A stretch of 36,712 nt of DNA from Clostridia bacterium (lineage in GTDB: Bacteria; Bacillota; Clostridia; Christensenellales; Aristaeellaceae), in the NCBI GenBank assembly GCA_017936375.1, contig JAGBFR010000067.1, positions 1 to 36,712 on the forward strand, given 5' to 3'. How positions within the stretch are numbered: position 1 is the stretch's first letter; each line of letters begins with the position of its first letter. A program made the translations under genes and the position numbers. Positions 24,270-31,882 of this stretch are shown one piece after another. The notes under the pieces are model-generated. The model did no database searches. It saw only the letters and a list, made by a program, of their open reading frames with translations, and had not been told where the DNA came from.

Positions 24270-25392
24270 CTGTCTTCTCCTCTCTCAGGGGCAATGCAAA
24301 GGACACACGCGCGCCGCCCTCGGGCAGGTTTTCCGCCCGCATATCGCCGCCATGCGCCACAATCACGCTCATGCAGGCAGAAAGGCCGATGCCCATGCTC
24401 CTGCGCTCGTCGCCGCTCCTGTTTCCAGCGTGGGTAAACGGCTCCCTGAACAGCCGGGGCAGCATGTCCTCTGCAATGCCGCGCCCGTCGTCCGTGACGG
24501 AGAATTCCGCCATCCCGTCGCTTATCCCAATGCTCAGCGTCATCTTTGTCGCCCCCTCTGCGTGGAGCACGACATTTTCCATCATATTGACGATCACCTG
24601 CTCGATGAGCATGGCGTCCATCGGCACCATCATCAGTTCATCCGGCACGCGCACATGGACAGGGATCGTATCAAAGCGCTTGCGGAATTTCGCCACCGCC
24701 TCAGCGGCGATCTCCTCCGCCGCCTCCTCGCTCTTTTTAATGCGGACAGCGCCTTCCTTGATCCTTGTGATGGAGAGGATATTCTCCACCAGGCGGACCA
24801 GCCACTGCGCGTCCTCCCTCACATGCCCGATCAGATCCTTCTTGATCTCATCGCTCAGCGCGTCATAGTTTTCCAGCACCGCCGAAGAGGATCCGATGAT
24901 CGACGTCAGCGGCGTGCGCAGGTCGTGGGAGACGGAGCGGAGCAGATTGGCCTTCATCTTTTCCTTCTCTGCCTCGGCCTCAATGCGGCCCTGACGCTTG
25001 ACCTGATTGGTCAGCATGCCGACCGTCACAGAGACGGCAAACATCGTCAGGAACGTCAGCGGATAGCCGGTGATCGTGAAGTTGAACTCAAAATAGGGAT
25101 AGGTAAACACATAATTGACCGCGATCACCGAAATGATCGTCGCAAGCAGGCTGTAGAAGTAACCGTCCGTCAGGCGCGCCGTCAGCAGCACGGCCAGCAC
25201 AAAGATCATCGGCACCGCGTCGTCGCCGCTGGCAATGATATTGAGCACAACGCATAAAAACGAAGCGCCGCCCAGCATCAACAGCGTCAGCCCCATATTC
25301 CTTGCAATCTGCTTTTTGCTCTGATTCCGGGGAATCATCATCTCCCGCAGATACGCCACAACCTGTTTCCACACGCTGTTATCGCCCTTCAC
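24253..25392 (-). CDS. KdpD-like sensor histidine kinase lacking the N-terminal KdpD and Usp domains
   Basis: A 379-residue membrane kinase matching the C-terminal half of KdpD. Residues about 33-128 form the DUF4118 four-helix membrane domain (including DAVPMIFVLAVLLTARLTDGYFYSLLATIISVIAVNYVF split across helices), followed by HisKA with His156 in SVSHDLRTPLTSI, and the HATPase domain with ENVVLHAEG, DDGRGI and SMGIGLSACMSVIVAHGG. Full KdpD is about 900 residues and carries cytoplasmic KdpD and universal-stress domains at its N-terminus; here they are missing and nothing upstream encodes them. It starts with GTG behind GGGAGGGG. Co-translated with the response regulator. Confidence 0.88.
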   Translation of the reverse strand: MKGDNSVWKQVVAYLREMMIPRNQSKKQIARNMGLTLLMLGGASFLCVVLNIIASGDDAVPMIFVLAVLLTARLTDGYFYSLLATIISVIAVNYVFTYPYFEFNFTITGYPLTFLTMFAVSVTVGMLTNQVKRQGRIEAEAEKEKMKANLLRSVSHDLRTPLTSIIGSSSAVLENYDALSDEIKKDLIGHVREDAQWLVRLVENILSITRIKEGAVRIKKSEEAAEEIAAEAVAKFRKRFDTIPVHVRVPDELMMVPMDAMLIEQVIVNMMENVVLHAEGATKMTLSIGISDGMAEFSVTDDGRGIAEDMLPRLFREPFTHAGNRSGDERRSMGIGLSACMSVIVAHGGDMRAENLPEGGARVSFALPLREEKTDGSKR

Positions 25393-25419
25393 AGCATACC
25401 CCTCCCTATATACACCATC

Positions 25420-25428
25420 ATTATATCA
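25420..25428 (-). promoter_or_regulatory. Extended -10 promoter of the KdpDE-like operon
   Basis: TGATATAAT on the minus strand, 27 bases before the GTG start. No -35 at the normal distance. Confidence 0.5.
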
Positions 25429-25520
25429 CGGAGACGCATCAATTCTCCGCTAAGAAAACCGGATACCGCAAGAGCCGGGCTGCACGGCAAATAATTCACC
25501 GATTTGTAACATATTCGCTG

Positions 25521-25549
25521 TTCACATCCGGCGGGCAATGTGGTATAAT
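25521..25549 (+). promoter_or_regulatory. Promoter of the 55-residue membrane protein gene
   Basis: TTCACA (25521-25526), 17 bases, TATAAT (25544-25549), with an extended TGG before the -10. A strong promoter for so small a gene. Confidence 0.8.
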
Positions 25550-25613
25550 CCCATCTTGTTTGTACCAAAGACAATTCCGCGCCGCTGCGCGTATTGATAA
25601 AGGAGCTGTATCC

Positions 25614-25781
25614 ATGCCTCTTGTGATTGCGCTGATGCTCTTCGCCGCGCTCTTCTGCTGCGAAGCCTTCATATATGACGCCCGCAGAAACCGTCGGGAG
25701 CGCGAGCTGATCCGCTATGATCAGGTGGAGCATCCCGCCCGGTATTCCGGCGAGGATCGCTATATCGATCTCCTCGCGTAA
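25614..25781 (+). CDS. Small single-span membrane protein, 55 residues, unknown function
   Basis: Short reading frame with a good promoter and AAAGGAG nine bases before the ATG. The product begins MPLVIALMLFAALFCCEAF, a hydrophobic segment with two adjacent cysteines, followed by YDARRNRRERELIRYDQ, a strongly charged tail rich in Arg and Glu, and ends GEDRYIDLLA. It should sit in the membrane with the tail in the cytoplasm by the positive-inside rule. I do not recognise a family. It stands alone between the kinase operon and a tRNA gene. Confidence 0.7.
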   Translation: MPLVIALMLFAALFCCEAFIYDARRNRRERELIRYDQVEHPARYSGEDRYIDLLA

Positions 25782-25807
25782 AACAAGTCATACAGATTCA
25801 GCCTATC

Positions 25808-25840
25808 CGGCGGCAGGAGATTGCGAATTTCCTGCCGCCG
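25808..25840. terminator. Hairpin after the small membrane protein gene
   Basis: CGGCGGCAGGA (25808-25818) and TCCTGCCGCCG (25830-25840), an 11-bp perfect stem with an 11-base loop. There is no T-run, so intrinsic termination is uncertain. The tRNA promoter begins two bases later. Confidence 0.5.
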
Positions 25841-25841
25841 C

Positions 25842-25870
25842 TTGACTTCTCCCGGCAAATCCGATATACT
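25842..25870 (+). promoter_or_regulatory. Promoter of tRNA-Leu
   Basis: TTGACT (25842-25847), 17 bases, TATACT (25865-25870), 15 bases before the tRNA. Confidence 0.82.
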
Positions 25871-25885
25871 GTTTCTGTTGTTTTC

Positions 25886-25966
25886 GCCGGTGTGATGGAA
25901 TGGCAGACGTGACGGATTCAAAATCCGTTGGGGAGACCCGTGTGGGTTCGAGTCCCACCACCGGCA
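25886..25966 (+). tRNA. tRNA-Leu (anticodon CAA)
   Basis: The acceptor stem pairs GCCGGTG with CACCGGC (25959-25965), with discriminator A. The anticodon arm is ACGGA, loop TTCAAAA, TCCGT, giving anticodon CAA for UUG leucine codons. A long variable arm built on GGG/CCC and a T-arm GTGGG-TTCGAGT-CCCAC complete a class II tRNA. No CCA is encoded. It has its own promoter and terminator. Confidence 0.95.
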
Positions 25967-25972
25967 CGACCG

Positions 25973-25999
25973 GACCCGGCATCTGCCGGGTCTTTTTTT
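25973..25999 (+). terminator. Terminator of tRNA-Leu
   Basis: GACCCGGC, ATCT loop, GCCGGGTC, then TTTTTTT. Confidence 0.93.
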
Positions 26000-26094
26000 C
26001 ATCGCCCATCTCATTTAAGCCGCAAGCCCGGGCGTCATGGCCTCATACAGCCATAAGGCCACGTCCCCCGGCGCAGCATAGGAGGTCGTCACCC

Positions 26095-26469
26095 ATGAGC
26101 ACGCCCGATACAAAGCGCAGGCATCCGGTCACACCCGCGCAGGCCAGACGGCTTATCGCCTGCCTGATTCTCTATGCGGTCTATCTGCTCGTCACCGTCG
26201 TGCTGTGCAGCGGGCCGGCAGGCGGGCTGCTGTCCTTCCTCTTTGCCAGCGTCATGGCCATCCTCTTCACAGGCCTCGCCATCGTTTTCTCGCTCCTCGG
26301 CTTTGGGCTGCTGCTCATCGGCGTCTCCGCCCTGCTGCACGCCATCGCCCTGCACGACAAGGCGGACAAGATCGATCAGCTGGCCCGCGCGACGGACGGG
26401 CTGTTCTGCCTCGCCGTCTTCCTGGCGATGCTGCTGCTCCCGCTGTATGCGCTCATCCACTATCTGTAA
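26095..26469 (+). CDS. Small integral membrane protein, 124 residues, unknown function
   Basis: The product has a short charged N-terminus (MSTPDTKRRHPVTPAQARR), then three hydrophobic segments: about 20-40, 45-80 (long, perhaps two helices) and 103-122. A polar loop with HDKADKIDQLARATDG separates the last two. GGAGG precedes the ATG by nine bases. Segments such as LLSFLFASVMAILFTGLAIVF give no family signature I know. It may be a DUF membrane protein. No promoter is obvious after the tRNA terminator. Confidence 0.7.
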   Translation: MSTPDTKRRHPVTPAQARRLIACLILYAVYLLVTVVLCSGPAGGLLSFLFASVMAILFTGLAIVFSLLGFGLLLIGVSALLHAIALHDKADKIDQLARATDGLFCLAVFLAMLLLPLYALIHYL

Positions 26470-26484
26470 CTGCATCATGATATC

Positions 26485-26513
26485 AGGGCCCGCCGGATCA
26501 TCCGGCGGGCCCT
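26485..26513. terminator. Strong hairpin between convergent genes
   Basis: AGGGCCCGCCGGA (26485-26497), TCA, TCCGGCGGGCCCT (26501-26513), a 13-bp perfect stem. It lacks a T-run but lies exactly between two converging genes and probably helps end both transcripts. Confidence 0.65.
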
Positions 26514-26520
26514 GTATGGT

Positions 26521-27015
26521 CTATACCCGGCGATTCCTCGCCAGGGAAGCATTCTTATAGTCAGGATCGTCCGTCACCTCGCGGATGATCGCCAGCCCCG
26601 GCGGGAAGGCGATCGGCGCATCCTCACGGTCAATTTCCGCCTCCAGAATCGCCCTGTCCGCCCAGAAGGGATAGACGTCAATCTCCAGCGTCAGGCCCGC
26701 GCAGGGCAGCATCCAGCGCGTCTTTTCAATCGGGCGGCAGGCGGGGTCGGCCTGCGCAAGCAGCGCCTCGTATTCTTCCCGCGTGATCTCCCGCTCGATC
26801 TCCTCCCGCCGCACAGCCGTCACCGGGCGCTTGATCGTCTCCACATAGAGGCATGCACCGTCCTCCTCGCGGCGGCGGACGCGCCTCTCCTCCCCATCGC
26901 CGGCGAGCAGATAGGTCTGCGTGATCCGCGCCCTCCGGCAGCCGGGCTGCGCGCGCAGCCATGCCTCATCCGGGCGCGCGATCAGGTATTTGCGCTCGAT
27001 CTCATACGGGCCCAC
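26521..27015 (-). CDS. CYTH domain (triphosphate tunnel metalloenzyme) protein
   Basis: A protein of about 164 residues of the CYTH family, which hydrolyse triphosphates or related compounds inside a beta-barrel tunnel. The signature EIERKYLI (ExExK) is near the start, followed by RRVRRREEDG, ETIKRP, EIEREITREEYEALL and LTLEIDVYPFW, giving the charged strands of the tunnel. Bacterial members include inorganic triphosphatases; the substrate is unknown here. Two GTG starts exist: 27024 touches AAGGA, while 27015 has about ten bases of spacing and is preferred. It follows the esterase gene on the same strand by 53 bases. Confidence 0.85.
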   Translation of the reverse strand: MGPYEIERKYLIARPDEAWLRAQPGCRRARITQTYLLAGDGEERRVRRREEDGACLYVETIKRPVTAVRREEIEREITREEYEALLAQADPACRPIEKTRWMLPCAGLTLEIDVYPFWADRAILEAEIDREDAPIAFPPGLAIIREVTDDPDYKNASLARNRRV

Positions 27016-27068
27016 GGCGGTCACTTCCTTTTATTTCCAATTCCCTTATATCCGTCCCCGTGCATCGG

Positions 27069-27854
27069 TCACTCCGCCGCGTAGCCTCCGTCCTTCAGCC
27101 AGCGCCTGCACAGCGGCACCCACTGCGCGGCGGCGGGCACAGCCTGAGCAAGGCCCAGCCCATGCCTGCCCTCCGGGAAGATGTGCAATTCAAACGGCAC
27201 GCCGTGCAGGCTCAGTGCGGCGGCAAGGTTCAGGCTGTTCTCCACCGGCACGGACGCATCCGCCGCGGTATGCCAGATGAAGGCAGGCGGCGTGTCCTTC
27301 GTCACATTGCGCTCCGCAGAATAATAGCGCTGCAGCGCCAAGCTGCCCGCCTGATCGCAAAGCAGGCTCTGCACGGAGCCGATGTGCGTGTGCTGCGTCA
27401 TGCTGACCACGCTGTAGCAGGAGATCAGCCCATCCGGACGGCAGGAGAGGCGCTCAATCGGGTCCTCCGCCTCTGGATTACCCAGATCCCAGTGCACCGC
27501 CGCGTTGCAGGCCAGATTGCCGCCCGCGGAGAAGCCGAGGATCGCCACCTTCTCATAGCCCATCGCGCGGACCATGCGCACCGCGCGCTGCGCCTCCATC
27601 AGCGGCAGCGCGTGCGGACAGGGCTTCACGCGGTAATCCAGCACATACGCGCTCACACCGCTCTCCGCGATCATCTGCGCGATCGGCGCGCCCTCGTGCT
27701 GCGCCCTGTGCGTATAGCCGCCGCCGGGGCAGACGACCACAGCGCCCTTCGAGCCGGGCACGGCAAAGGGGGTGAGCGTCGGCTCATCCTGACCGGTGCA
27801 TTCGGCGGTATAGGGCGCCATGCCCTCAGGCCAGAGCAGTATCTTGTCGTTCAT
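27069..27854 (-). CDS. Alpha/beta hydrolase, acetyl-xylan-esterase/BD-FAE-like
   Basis: A 261-residue cytoplasmic esterase with the alpha/beta-hydrolase fold. The oxyanion region is VVVCPGGGYTHRAQHEGAPIAQ, the nucleophile elbow GFSAGG, and the other members of the triad are probably the Asp in AADASVPVENS and the His in GRHGLGLA. This pattern is common in intracellular hydrolases that remove acetyl or feruloyl groups from plant sugars, also annotated as endo-1,4-xylanase-like. No signal peptide is present. The ATG at 27854 has GGAGG at six bases. It lies between the RNA methylase and the CYTH gene, all read leftwards. Confidence 0.85.
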   Translation of the reverse strand: MNDKILLWPEGMAPYTAECTGQDEPTLTPFAVPGSKGAVVVCPGGGYTHRAQHEGAPIAQMIAESGVSAYVLDYRVKPCPHALPLMEAQRAVRMVRAMGYEKVAILGFSAGGNLACNAAVHWDLGNPEAEDPIERLSCRPDGLISCYSVVSMTQHTHIGSVQSLLCDQAGSLALQRYYSAERNVTKDTPPAFIWHTAADASVPVENSLNLAAALSLHGVPFELHIFPEGRHGLGLAQAVPAAAQWVPLCRRWLKDGGYAAE

Positions 27855-27916
27855 CGTCATCCTCCATACAGCCGTCTCCGGCGCTTTATCCCATGGCCTG
27901 CATGTCATTGCGGGCC

Positions 27917-28828
27917 TTATTTCTTTGCCGTCCTGCGCAGCTTCGCCACGAAGAATCCCTCGTAGCGCTCATCCGGGCAGACGCAGATCGTCCCCGGCAC
28001 GGAAACGGGCAGCTGCGGCAGGCCCTCAAAGGCGCCGCCGTCCAGCGGCACGACCTCCACGCCGCCCTTTTTCAGCACGCGCTGAATCTGCTTTCCATTC
28101 TCCTGATCGAGCACGGAGCAGGTGGAATAGACCATCTCATGCCCCGGGCGCAGCAGGCGGATCGCCTTATCCAGCAGCGCCGTCTGCGCCTTGATGTTCC
28201 GGTCAAGGTATTCCTTGCCGAATCGTGCCTTCGTCCGCTCGCCCAGCTGCACCGTGCCGCTGCCGCTGCAGGGCGCATCCAGCAGGATGCGGTCAAAGGA
28301 GAAGAAATCATCCAGCTGGCTGGCGTCGATGTTCATCACCGTCACGCGGGAGGCGCCCTGCATAGCGAGGTTATGCTTCATCCGCTCGGCGCGCGCGGCA
28401 TTGCGCTCGCAGGCGGTAATCATGGTCTGATTCCCCGTCATGGCGGCGATCTGCGTCGTCTTTCCGCCGGGCGCAGCCGCCATATCCAGCAGATTTTCCC
28501 CCGGCTGCGCGCCGAGGATCAGCGGCGGGATCATCGAGGAGAGATTCTGCAGGTAGATTTCCCCGCGGGCATAGATCTCAAGCGCGGTCACGGCCTCCTC
28601 ACACACGCCGGGCAGGATCATCGCATCCTCATACCACGGCACGCTCTGTATGCTGATCCCCGCCGCCTCCAGCGCCGCACGCACGGACGCAGCGTCGCCC
28701 TTGAGCCTGTTGACGCGCAGCGTCACCTGCCGCCTCGCCTCATAGCCCGCGGCAATGCGCTCCGCATCCGCCTCGCCATACTGCAAAAGCAGCTGCTCCC
28801 TCAGGTACTGCGGAATATCCTCTCTCAT
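27917..28828 (-). CDS. NOL1/NOP2/Sun family RNA cytosine-C5 methyltransferase (RsmF/RsmB-like)
   Basis: A 303-residue SAM-dependent methyltransferase. Motif I is LLDMAAAPGGKTTQIAAM; the catalytic cysteine motif IV is DAPCSGSG; motif VI with the release cysteine is YSTCSV. The N-terminal part (RQVTLRVNRLKGD) is the RNA-recognition-like segment of this family. It should make m5C in rRNA or tRNA. E. coli RsmF is longer, about 480 residues, with C-terminal domains that are missing here; this compact form is common in Firmicutes. The ATG at 28828 is used rather than the TTG just before it, with GGGGG about eight bases upstream. Confidence 0.88.
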   Translation of the reverse strand: MREDIPQYLREQLLLQYGEADAERIAAGYEARRQVTLRVNRLKGDAASVRAALEAAGISIQSVPWYEDAMILPGVCEEAVTALEIYARGEIYLQNLSSMIPPLILGAQPGENLLDMAAAPGGKTTQIAAMTGNQTMITACERNAARAERMKHNLAMQGASRVTVMNIDASQLDDFFSFDRILLDAPCSGSGTVQLGERTKARFGKEYLDRNIKAQTALLDKAIRLLRPGHEMVYSTCSVLDQENGKQIQRVLKKGGVEVVPLDGGAFEGLPQLPVSVPGTICVCPDERYEGFFVAKLRRTAKK

Positions 28829-28860
28829 CAAGGCATCCCCCTTCGTATTCTTGCCTTCCT

Positions 28861-28889
28861 ATTATATTCGATTTGACCGAAAGGATCAA
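28861..28889 (-). promoter_or_regulatory. Promoter of the RNA methyltransferase gene
   Basis: TTGATC (28884-28889), 17 bases, TATAAT (28861-28866) on the minus strand, 32 bases before the start codon. Confidence 0.68.
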
Positions 28890-28919
28890 GCGGCGCGCCG
28901 CCTCTGCCCGATCCCAAAG

Positions 28920-28943
28920 AAAAAAAGGAGGCTTTCGCCTCCT
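28920..28943 (-). terminator. Terminator of the resB-ccsA-crp operon
   Basis: On the minus strand AGGAGGC, GAAA tetraloop, GCCTCCT followed by six more T. Confidence 0.93.
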
Positions 28944-28955
28944 GTTCTGTGTTGA

Positions 28956-29636
28956 TTATGCTTCCGGGGAATTTCCCTCCTGCGCGGGCTGCAGCAATTC
29001 AAACCGCCGCCCCTTGCAGCGCAGCACGCCCTCGCGCTGCAGTGCGCCCAGCGCCGTGCACATGGCGCTGCGCTCCACACAGAGGTAATCCGCCAGCTCC
29101 TGACGGGTGAAGGGCACCTCAAACACGGCGCTGCCCCTGTCTGCTGCCGTCTGCGAGAGATAGGCCAGCAGCCTGTCGCGCGTCTTGCGGCGGGAGAGCA
29201 GCTGGAATTTCTGCAGGAAGATCCGCTGATGGATGCTGTAGATCTTCAGAAGATTCTCCAGCAGCTGCCGCTGCTCGGGGAATCCGCCGCCCAGCAGGCG
29301 CTCGCGCGAGATGACGAGCAGCTCGCTGTCCGCCTGAGCCACCGTCTGCTGATGCAGATTATATCCCTCAAACCACGTAAAGGACTCGCCGATCATCTTT
29401 CCCGGCACAAGCATGTGAATGATGCTGCGCGTGCCCCAGTAGTCGTCCTGCACAATCTGCAGGCAGCCGCGCAGCACGACGGCGAGCAGTCGCGTATCGT
29501 CCATATCCAGTACGTCGCCCCGGCGCACCGCCATGGGCTTCGCCTCCAGCTCGGCAAGCACCTGCTCCATGCGTTCCGGCTTCACGCCGGCGAAGAGCGG
29601 GCAGAGCATCGCGCTGCGGATCATTTCTTGCGTCAT
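28956..29636 (-). CDS. Crp/Fnr-family transcriptional regulator
   Basis: A 226-residue regulator with an N-terminal cyclic-nucleotide-binding-type beta-barrel (about 12-125), a long dimer helix (about 126-150) and a C-terminal winged helix (about 160-215) with FTRQELADYLCVERSAMCTALGALQREG as helix-turn-helix. The N-terminal cysteine cluster of oxygen-sensing FNR is absent, though single cysteines occur, so the signal may be haem-, NO- or small-molecule-based; this is not known. It is the third gene of the resB-ccsA operon, 30 bases after ccsA, which suggests control of the neighbouring nitrite reductase. AAGGAG precedes the ATG. Confidence 0.9.
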   Translation of the reverse strand: MTQEMIRSAMLCPLFAGVKPERMEQVLAELEAKPMAVRRGDVLDMDDTRLLAVVLRGCLQIVQDDYWGTRSIIHMLVPGKMIGESFTWFEGYNLHQQTVAQADSELLVISRERLLGGGFPEQRQLLENLLKIYSIHQRIFLQKFQLLSRRKTRDRLLAYLSQTAADRGSAVFEVPFTRQELADYLCVERSAMCTALGALQREGVLRCKGRRFELLQPAQEGNSPEA

Positions 29637-29666
29637 GGTATTCTCCTTATGATGACAGGTCGGGGC

Positions 29667-30461
29667 TTACGCATAGGAATGCAGGCCCGGCAGCAGGATG
29701 TTAACGCCGGCAAAGGTAAAGAGCACACTGATGAGCGAGATGATCGCCAGAATCGCCATCCGCTTGCCCTGCCAGTTCATGCGCAGGCGCTGATGGAGGT
29801 AGATGGCATAGATGATCCACGTGATCAGCGCCCATGTCTCCTTGGGATCCCAGCTCCACCAGGAGGACCACGCCTGCTCCGCCCAGATCGCGCCGGAGAG
29901 GATCACTACCGTCAGCAGCAGGAAGCCCAGGCAGATCATCCTGTAAGCCATATAATCCGCCTGCCGCATCGCATGGGACGCAGGATCCTCGCCTTTGGAC
30001 AGCTTGAACAGATAATACACGCCCAATCCGCCCGCGATGGCGAAGGCTGCATACGAGAACGCCGCCGAGCCGATATGCAGACCGAACCATGTCGAGCGCA
30101 GCGCCGGCATGAGCTCCTTGATCTCCATCGGCTGGAAAGCCGCATACGACGTCACAAGGAACGCCGCAGGCGCGCTCACCGTGAGCACCCAGTCCTGCTT
30201 CATCCGCGCATGCAGGAACACGCCCAGCACCGCGCACGCCCAGCCAAAGCCGGAGGCAAACTCAAACTGATTGGCGAGCGGCAGGCGGCCGGCCTCCACG
30301 CCGCGCCAGACGGAATAGATCGTGTGCAGCGCAAGGCCAGCAACAAAGACCTTCTCCGCGGCGGACACGGCCTTCCTGCGGCGCAGCGCCACCCCGATCA
30401 TCTGCAGCGCCGTCGCGGCAAAATACACAATCAGCGCACCAAAGAAACATGCATCTCTCAT
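29667..30461 (-). CDS. ccsA: Cytochrome c biogenesis protein CcsA (ResC-like), haem handling
   Basis: A 264-residue membrane protein with about eight hydrophobic segments. The tryptophan-rich WWD motif of haem-handling proteins is clear: SWWSWDPKETWALITWIIYAIYLH within the C-terminal third. Conserved His residues (GLHIGSAAFSYAAF and LALHTIYSVWRG) are the expected haem ligands. With ResB it forms the system II synthase that moves haem out and joins it to CxxCH motifs. It overlaps the resB stop by four bases (ATGA), with AAGGAGG ten bases upstream. The neighbouring NrfA is the evident client. Confidence 0.93.
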   Translation of the reverse strand: MRDACFFGALIVYFAATALQMIGVALRRRKAVSAAEKVFVAGLALHTIYSVWRGVEAGRLPLANQFEFASGFGWACAVLGVFLHARMKQDWVLTVSAPAAFLVTSYAAFQPMEIKELMPALRSTWFGLHIGSAAFSYAAFAIAGGLGVYYLFKLSKGEDPASHAMRQADYMAYRMICLGFLLLTVVILSGAIWAEQAWSSWWSWDPKETWALITWIIYAIYLHQRLRMNWQGKRMAILAIISLISVLFTFAGVNILLPGLHSYA

Positions 30462-31711
30462 CTCTTCTCGCCCTCCTTGACGGACACGCCGAGAACTCCC
30501 TCTATCTCCAGCTGCAGGCCCATCTGCTGCTTCGGGCTGGCGAGAGCATAGCCCTCATCCCCCACCGCCACGCAGACAGGACGCAGGAAGAAACACACAT
30601 ACAGCGCAGCCGTGATCAGCACAAAGCTCGCATACAGCGCGCCCAGCAGCACGCCGCTCTGACGCTTGATGCGAAGGCCCGGATACGCCACCGGCGCCTC
30701 GAAGGCAAAGCGCACGCCGCCCACGCTCAATTCATCCCCGGGGAAGGCAAGCACAGCCGTCGTCTCCCCCTCGGCGATCACGCGGACGTCATATACGGGG
30801 TCGTCATACTCGCCGTCCGTGCTGCCGATCAGGGTAAAATTGCCCTCTGCATCCTGAATATACCCGGCATAGAGCATCTGGAAGAAGACGCCGTTCACCC
30901 CGTCGAGCGTGAGGAAGACGGGCTCCGTCAGCGCGACGGCCTCGCTGCCGCCGGTCGCCTCATTGGTCACGCGAACGCTGCCCGCCGTGCCGTATGTCTG
31001 CTGATAGACCTTGTACGCGCCAAAGCGCAGCGGCTCATTGACACGGATGGGCGTCCACGCGCTCTGCCTGCCGTCCGGCGCGGTGATCTGCACCGTGCTC
31101 ATGAAGTCCAGCCTGCCGGTCTCATCCTCAATCCGGAAATCCTGCACGCTTACGCGCGCGCCGTCATCCAGTTCGATGAAGCTGCCGGGCATGACCGTCC
31201 TGTCGATGACCTCCGCCCCGGCGAGCACAAGGCCGCCGACGACGAGCAGCATCAGCAGGGAGAGATGCGTCAGAAACGAACCGTAATGGCCGATCATGTG
31301 CGCGCTGAAGACCGTCCTGCCGTCCTCCTGCGCCTGCCTCCATCGGCGGCCGGTGAAATGCGCGTGCAGCGCCTGCGCCTGCTCGGCAGAGATGGGAACA
31401 GCCTTCGCCTCCAGCGCGCGCCTGCGGAGCCTCTCGCTCGCGCCGCGCAGGCTGCGCACGCGCAGCACGGAGCACAGCAGCAGATTCAGGCACAGCGCCG
31501 CCATCAGCGCGATAAAATACGGCTGAGAGAACACATCATCCAGCCCAAGGGCGAGGATGGCCATCGCCGGGCGCTCGCCATAGAGATTCACATAGTGCAT
31601 CGCCGTCTGCTGCTGCGGAATCATCGACCCGGCAAACGAGCACAGCAGCACGCCGCACAGCAGGATCATGCCAAAGGTCATCGAGCGCAGGAATGCAAAC
31701 ATCTTTTTCAA
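30458..31711 (-). CDS. resB: Cytochrome c biogenesis protein ResB (Ccs1-like)
   Basis: A 417-residue membrane protein with the ResB layout: TM1 at about 10-30, TM2 at about 66-86, TM3 at about 143-165, a large extracytoplasmic domain (about 166-350) and a final TM near 357-378. The IGHYGSFLTHLSLLMLLVVGG segment around TM3 has a His of the kind that ligates haem. It is the partner of CcsA in system II cytochrome c synthesis. The start is TTG at 31711, nine bases after GGGAG; an ATG at 31702 is too far away. ResA and CcdA, the thiol-reducing partners, are not in the window. It is read from its own promoter. Confidence 0.9.
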   Translation of the reverse strand: MKKMFAFLRSMTFGMILLCGVLLCSFAGSMIPQQQTAMHYVNLYGERPAMAILALGLDDVFSQPYFIALMAALCLNLLLCSVLRVRSLRGASERLRRRALEAKAVPISAEQAQALHAHFTGRRWRQAQEDGRTVFSAHMIGHYGSFLTHLSLLMLLVVGGLVLAGAEVIDRTVMPGSFIELDDGARVSVQDFRIEDETGRLDFMSTVQITAPDGRQSAWTPIRVNEPLRFGAYKVYQQTYGTAGSVRVTNEATGGSEAVALTEPVFLTLDGVNGVFFQMLYAGYIQDAEGNFTLIGSTDGEYDDPVYDVRVIAEGETTAVLAFPGDELSVGGVRFAFEAPVAYPGLRIKRQSGVLLGALYASFVLITAALYVCFFLRPVCVAVGDEGYALASPKQQMGLQLEIEGVLGVSVKEGEKR

Positions 31712-31770
31712 AGCTTCATTCTCCCGTGTATACAGATTGGACCCTGTCCATGAGCAGAACCCTTTTCTAC

Positions 31771-31799
31771 ATTATAAGAGGCCTGCCGCTATTCGTAAA
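31771..31799 (-). promoter_or_regulatory. Promoter of resB-ccsA-crp
   Basis: TTTACG (31794-31799), 17 bases, TATAAT (31771-31776) on the minus strand, 60 bases before the TTG start. Confidence 0.68.
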
Positions 31800-31819
31800 G
31801 AGACGGACAGCGAATCCTT

Positions 31820-31854
31820 AAAAAAGCCGTCGGAGCAAGCCAGCCCCGACGGCT
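31820..31854 (-). terminator. Terminator of nrfA
   Basis: On the minus strand AGCCGTCGG, a 12-base loop, CCGACGGCT, then TTTTTAAGG. It separates nrfA from resB, so the two are different transcripts. Confidence 0.88.
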
Positions 31855-31882
31855 CGATCTGTTCTCGATCTGTTCAGTTGGC

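Noticed and set aside
23497-25392. Full Kdp potassium system
   Set aside because: No kdpF, A, B or C frame occurs in the window; only the regulatory pair is present.
25886-25999. tRNA-Leu as an integration site for a mobile element
   Set aside because: No integrase, no repeated 3' end of the tRNA nearby and the following genes look like normal chromosome.
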